Assembly (NCBI GenBank): GCA_039000515.1
Contig: JBCFYV010000231.1
Coordinates: 31,488 to 95,487 of the forward strand
Direction: 5' to 3'
Origin: Timema cristinae
Lineage: Eukaryota > Arthropoda > Insecta > Phasmatodea > Timematidae
Length of the DNA stretch: 64,000 bases
A program made the position numbers and the translations under genes. Positions 59,223-64,000 of this stretch are shown here, in pieces. Below the pieces are notes generated by a model, which did not search any database, had not been told where the DNA came from, and saw nothing but the letters and a program-made list of their open reading frames with translations. Within the stretch, counting starts at the first letter, position 1, and every line of letters begins with the position of its first letter.

Positions 59223-62200
59223 ATGGCTAATCTAGCGACAATGCTAGACCCTCTACTTCAGACATTACAGACAGCGCGAACACATTTTTGACTATGCGGG
59301 AGGGATTAAAAACACTGATGACTCATTTACCATTATAAGAGAGACAGGATGATCGTATACTAGGTTCAACACCTTAGGCAGGGATATTTTAGTTCGATTC
59401 AACCATATGATTATGAACGTGAGTCCACTCCTTTATCTAAAGACATGTTTTTCAAACCTATTAGCATACTTGCTTAGAGGTACGGCACCTTACCGATTTA
59501 ATTGGACTCACGATCACCAACATGGAGAATAACCTCGATAAACCGGTAGTGTTTCTTACCGTGGATGTGATCAAATTGATGTGAATACTATTATGAATAC
59601 ATTAACAAAAGTTATTCAAAATTAATGCCAGATTTGGTTTAGCCGATGTATTGAGGATTAAAGTGAATCATATCAAAATGATGATGGGCAACGGTAAGAG
59701 AGTATTAAAAAGAAGGTGCCTTCCAAACGATTTATCTGAGTCACCATAAAAGGATTATAGTTTCTGTTAAATCATTGACGAATTGTTTGGCTCACGCTAT
59801 AGTAAGAGCGTTTAGCCAAAATCACTAATGATATCAATTATAAATCGTATATTAAAAGAAATAAAATAAAAAATTTGGTAGATTGATCTTCTCGCAAAAA
59901 AGCGGTGTGATTTTCCGGGGAAGGGGGGCGAAAACATCTCGATAAATTTAAAGTTATTTTGGGGGGATAAAATATAAAATACGGTATACAATCCCCTCTC
60001 GATGGTAAAGGATTGTGGTATGAGGGGGGTTCGTCTTCTACAGGTACATTAAATACTGTACGATGACTCACGCGTCACTTTAAACCCCTAAAATCAATAT
60101 GATGCCAGCGTTTTCAGTTCGGTTTTTTGCGCGGATGAAAATACCGGTTTTGAAAGAGGGAAGACATTCATGTAAGGAAATTGCCCAAAAAATGTTGTCC
60201 ATACCTCCGTTTTGTATAAAGTAAAAAAAAATTGTTTTTGCAATGAATGTAACATTTATTTAGGTCTGCGCTTGTTTCAATAGCAATAAATCGAATAAAA
60301 TTGACGGTAAGAAAAAACATTTTGTGATTAAGAAAGGTGAGTACAAAAGTGAAAAAAACAAAGGGGAGAAATCACGAATGTTTTAAATCATACTGCGCAA
60401 CGGGGTAAACAGAAAAAAAAAACCCGCATCTTTGTTATATGCAGGGTTGAGCGGAAGGAATCGATGTAATTACCTAATGGTCTTTTATGATTTCGAAACT
60501 AGACAAGATCGCCCTATAGCCAAAATTTTTTTTTGTGCACGCATCGAATTTTCTTCCGACAACACTTTTGGTAAAAAATGTGAATTTAACGATAATATGG
60601 ACGAGGTTGTGCCCAATGCGGGAAACGATCTCATTCATTTTGGGAAAACCCGGTAGACGGGCCTCATCGACTAGCTGAGCCCCCAGGCCGTTTGAAAATA
60701 AAAAATTGTTTGTCTCGGGCATAATTAAAAGGCTTAGCGATTTTTCCTGAATAGATTTCTATCACTAAACTGCCCCCCCAAAATAAACGCGGACGGAACA
60801 AAATACTCTGCAATGACAATGGACCACATACAATTTAAAGATAGCCTATGTTTCCTCCCCCATTTTCACTGAGACGACCCCCGAAAGTGTTTGGACTAGA
60901 CTTAAAAAAGGACCTACCCCTATTTGTTTAATACAGAAAATAATTTAAATTATATCGGTGAGATGCCCGGTCCCGAAAATTTTGGTGCAGATTATATAAA
61001 ACCCGGAGGGCGAAATGATTTAGGGTGTGGCACGCTGAGAAACGGCGACAGGGGTATATTTTAATAATAAATCAGAGCTGGGGGCCTTTTGTGTTGTGAC
61101 GAAAAATGTATTACACAAGGGTTGCCGTACATTTCGTCATTTATTTCTAAATATAGGTGCGACAGAAGTTTTCAGAGAAAACCATTACAATATCGTCGGC
61201 GTTTTCAATAGTTATTTAGAAAAATGTTCTTAGCCCCCGATACGATAGCCATACTGCCCAAAGGGGGGATACAAGTGCGGTGACAGACTGTCTCTGAAAA
61301 ACCATAAAAATGATTAGTCTATTGGAGAAACCTGACCCCAAAATTCCATATGGCACCCTTAATGGGCTGAGATAGAAATTTTGGGTAGGAAAGTGGAAGC
61401 TACTGTGACGCGACGGAGAGATTTTTGAGATTGCGGATGCTTCTTCCACGGGGGTTTTTTACATGTCTTTTAAACAGTGACTGACTTAAGAGGGACGAAA
61501 GAGACTCTCACCGAGCGATACGAAGTGCACTCTGTTGAGAGATCGAGCTTTTAGAGCCCCGGGTACACTGTTTAAAATATGAAAGAGTGTGACTTTGGGG
61601 CAAAATAATGACTGAAGACACACAATAGATCTAGAGCTAAACAATCCCCTAGATTAAACTGCCCCCCTCAAACCCGTGACGCCCCTATACGGTGGACGTT
61701 GTGAATCTATGACATTACACTACAAGACTAACCCGACGAAAAAATAGGCTATCTTGAGTCTGCAGGTTTAAATCCCTGGGTATGCAAATTTTTAAATTTC
61801 CTTAGGCCCCCCTATAAAAATTTTTTTTCGCCGACGATGCCCCGTGGACGTTGGAACCGAGACGGCTAATTAAATGCGCTGTTCTACCTCCCAGAAAAAT
61901 TGTATCCCCCGTCTGCCCTACAAGACACAATCAAAATTAAGTTTTGTTTTTGCTCCTCTTGTGTAAACGAGATGAACCAAGGGGGTTTTTTACACACCGA
62001 CTCTGAAGGACTATTAAGGCCCCATGGATAGTGGACGAGGTTCGACTAGCGCTAGAAAGAGCTACCAATGGTTAGAAGTGCACGAATTTTGGGAATATAA
62101 AAATTACCCAGTTCGATCCTCAGACCAAAGAAGGGGGACTGTTTGTAGAGTATATAAACAAGTTCCCAAGTCAAACAGGAGGGTCTGGATGCCCTGGATG

Positions 62201-62925
62201 GGTGAAAACAGACGAGGACAAAAAAGACAATTACGTTAGCGGTTTTCAAAACAGGGGGGAATAGTGCTGGAAAAAAACGAAATTTTAAAAACCAGGAAAG
62301 GCGCACTCGCCAAATTGTTTTTAAAAAACTCTTTCTGGGGCGATTTGAAATTGAACGAGAACAAGACGAGACCACCATTGTGAACAACGCAAAAGATTTT
62401 TTTTCCCTACTCACCACCCCGGGGGACAGGGTTCACAACATTATTTTCCCCAATGACGAGGTTGCTTACGTCTCGGGGAATACCGTGAGGAAGCCCGTCC
62501 TCCCTGGATACGGTCAATGTCCTATAGGCGCCTATGTGACCCCCCCGGCCCGTTGAAATTGTATTCATATCTCAGGCACTTGGGCGCTTTTTTTGTTTTA
62601 CTGTGACACAGACTCTATTATAAGTGTGATAAGACCGAAGACACGTAACGATACCGACCGGCGACAATTTGGGCGACATGAAAAACGAGCTGCCCCGCCT
62701 ACTCTGCGAGGCTTACATTACAGGTTTGTTTCCGGTGGACCAAAAAATTATTCTTCAATGTGTTTTGTCCCCGAGACAAACGAATACAGGCCCACCCCCA
62801 AAAGTCAGGGGTATAACATCAACTATGAAAACAAAAAGATTGTAAACTTCACAACTATTAACGACATGATTTTGAAAGTATGGACCCGTAAAACGAAACA
62901 ACCCGCGAAAAAAAAAAAGAAATAG
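59223..62925 (+). CDS. Protein-primed family-B DNA polymerase (pPolB), copy C, best preserved but frameshifted
   Basis: This would replicate the element from its ends by protein priming, as known for Polintons and adenoviruses. The ATG is in good context (AAAATGG), first after the leader intron. The length (about 1,234 codons) suits Polinton pPolBs. Literal in-frame pieces in order are VRHLTDLIGLTITNMENNL (59,480), KSLTNCLAHAIV (59,769), LMVFYDFETRQD (exonuclease I, near 60,475), DTIAILPKGG (61,239, the block shared by Polinton polymerases), PWIVDEVRLALERA (62,022), LAKLFLKNSFWG (motif B, 62,306), LFYCDTDSI (catalytic motif C, 62,593) and VSGGPKNYSS (about 62,725). It ends in a lysine run and TAG. 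Indels separate these pieces, and the expected motif A site near 61,760-61,800 is not in frame. Whether the breaks are errors or decay is open. Confidence 0.9.
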
Positions 62926-63084
62926 AGGCGCCATGTCGTTCCCAGTTGGAGAGAAAAAATTAAATTATTGTTTTCACTAAGGAAAGAAGATTGAAAAACA
63001 CGCCCGTCCCCCTACGGCTATAGTTGTGGTAACCCCGGGGCCGCTGGTATAAAAATATCGGGGAAATTTGATCAAATATATACT

Positions 63085-63122
63085 TTGACATTGTTCTTCT
63101 CTCTCTCTTTCGATTCCGTGTC
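63085..63122 (+). other. Pyrimidine tract with possible splice acceptor after pPolB
   Basis: TTCTTCTCTCTCTCTTTCGA precedes TGTCATC in C; A has CTTCTCTCTCTCTCTTGATT then TTCCAG/TGTCAATC at 39,878-39,906, and B has CTTCTCTCTCTGATTACCAG near 52,661. Conservation of a tract plus CAG suggests an acceptor for a spliced transcript feeding gene 2, or an alternative 3' exon of pPolB. Confidence 0.4.
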
Positions 63123-63538
63123 ATCTGTATTAAAGTTCAAAAAAGTTAAAATAGAAACGCCATATCGCCGGTAAGGCCCCCACACACTCTGCAGGTCTAG
63201 ACTTGAAAATCCCTACAATTGCTGAAAAACAGCCCTCGTGCAGGCGTTTAGTTAAGATAAATATTTCGATTATATTCCCGGCGGGAAGTCGGGTGAATAT
63301 CTCCGCGATTAGTCTTGCTCTTCACCACGGCTAGATGTTTTTGGCCCCGTTATTTGACGAAGACTATCGTGTAATAATTGCGTATTTCTATTAATCACTG
63401 AAAAACTGTTTTCAAAATTAAAAGGGGTGATAAAAATTTCTCAACTAGTATGCGTGAAATTGATTACCCTAGGTTTAAACACTGATTCGCTACAAACACT
63501 TAGCGAGGAGAGGGGGGGTTTGGATCGAGTCACATCAT

Positions 63539-63546
63539 TATAAAAG
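63539..63546 (+). promoter_or_regulatory. TATA box of gene 2, copy C
   Basis: TATAAAAG followed by ATCGTGTCACC lies 40 bp before the gene 2 ATG and is matched in copy A. Confidence 0.7.
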
Positions 63547-63578
63547 ATCGTGTCACCCGGGAAGTGTAATTTAGTATA

Positions 63579-63815
63579 ATGGATAAAAACAACGCGTCCC
63601 CTCCTCACGTACTCGGAGAAACAGGATTTGTGTCTGATGTCTGTGCGGGTTTGAATAATTTTCCCATAGAAATTTTTTTTAAAAACATACGCGTGTAGAG
63701 TTTAAATCATGTTTGGGATACTCTCCCCCTCTCTCGAACGAATTGTGGATTATAAAAATTGTTTTCAACATTATAATTGGGCGTAACGCAGATTGATGGT
63801 CCGCCGTCTATAAAA
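63579..63815 (+). CDS. Gene 2 of the element, copy C, unknown function
   Basis: ATGGATAAAAACAACGCGTC opens a frame of 39 codons reading MDKNNASPPHVLGETGFVSD and onward to a TAG at 63,698. Copies A and B continue in similarity beyond this point, so a frameshift probably truncates it here. It is an acidic or neutral small protein start without a recognisable domain. It is transcribed in the same direction as pPolB from its own TATA box. Confidence 0.45.
63809..63815 (+). promoter_or_regulatory. TATA box of gene 3, copy C
   Basis: TATAAAA in CCGCCGTCTATAAAAAAA matches CCGCCGACTATAAAGAAA of copy A. A leader with possible donor TATGTACGTGACTGG (63,866) and acceptor TTTTTTTACAG (63,906) follows. 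Confidence 0.55.
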
Positions 63816-63971
63816 AAAAAATGTCATCAATGTCTGACATATCATGTAGACGTGCTGCGTGTTTTATGTACGTGACTGGGACACTGATGTTAATTTTTTT
63901 TTACAGTGCTCTCCGCACACAGTGACTGTTAATTTTTTTTTTTCCTTAAGTTTTGTATCAACATCGACAAC

Positions 63972-64000
63972 ATGACCAATGTATTTTTTGATTTTCGGGG
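63972..64000 (+). CDS. Gene 3 of the element, copy C, start only (cut by window end)
   Basis: ATGACCAATGTATTTTTTGA corresponds to the gene 3 starts in A (40,968) and B (54,145). The window ends after ten codons. Confidence 0.45.

Larger units (their letters stand above)
58860..64000 (+). mobile_element. Polinton/Maverick-like element, copy C, right end outside the window
   Basis: Similarity to A and B starts around 58,855 (GAAAGGTCAACC) and continues through TATA box, leader intron, pPolB, gene 2 and the start of gene 3, where the window ends. It has no left terminal block: immediately left are the minus-strand gene 3' part and the inverted copy E. The spacing of landmarks is compact, with fewer inserted bases than A and B but many apparent deletions. 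Confidence 0.78.

Noticed and set aside
62052..62417. 121-codon minus-strand protein
   Set aside because: It is the shadow of polymerase motif B in copy C.

Overview
The window looks like nuclear DNA of an invertebrate animal; I cannot place the phylum. It is AT-rich, has no dense or operon-like genes, and carries tRNA-derived SINEs, a decayed Ty3/gypsy fragment, MITE-like elements, three large tandem arrays and several copies of a Polinton/Maverick-like (adintovirus-like) DNA element. Read-like indel noise (inflated homopolymers, broken frames) starts inside the second array near 23,590 and runs to about 55,580. The stretch 55,590-58,880 is clean. From 58,890 to the end there are again many indels. 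Most long open frames in the noisy parts are chance.

Layout. 1-956: right terminal block of an element copy (D) lying mostly outside the window, rich in TGACGTCA. 957-5,610: about 60 copies of a 78-bp satellite. 5,611-20,220: ordinary intergenic DNA with SINEs, a 332-bp hAT MITE nested in a SINE, a gypsy pol remnant on the minus strand (8,452-9,829), a 0.67-kb inverted-repeat element and small duplications. 20,226-24,570: about 94 copies of a 46-bp satellite. 24,571-30,060: noisy DNA with SINE remnants. 30,060-31,095: a satellite of about 31 bp. 31,152 to the end: a cluster of Polinton-like copies A (31,152-42,950), B (43,000-56,070), an inverted fragment E (56,071 to about 58,470) and C (from about 58,860, running off the window).

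The key identification is a protein-primed family-B DNA polymerase (pPolB). In copy C it spans 59,223-62,925 (about 1,230 codons). Literal matches include an exonuclease I motif (FYDFETRQD), a DTIAILPKGG block, a polymerase B-like motif (LAKLFLKNSFWG), the catalytic FYCDTDSI and GGPKNY. A and B carry the same gene at matching offsets, with many indels. E carries a clean but stop-containing copy of its N-terminus on the minus strand.

Comparing copies gives a common architecture: a TGACGTCA-rich terminal block, a leftward block, a TATA box, a short leader, a 5'-leader intron, then pPolB. Downstream lie gene 2 (own TATA, ATG at 40,481 / 53,607 / 63,579) and gene 3 (own TATA, probable leader intron, ATG at 40,968 / 54,145 / 63,972), and then the right terminal block. 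I could not identify genes 2 and 3, the leftward block, or the divergent gene of copy E (57,108-58,468). I found no recognisable integrase, ATPase, protease or capsid gene, so the class of element is inferred from the polymerase and the terminal repeats only.
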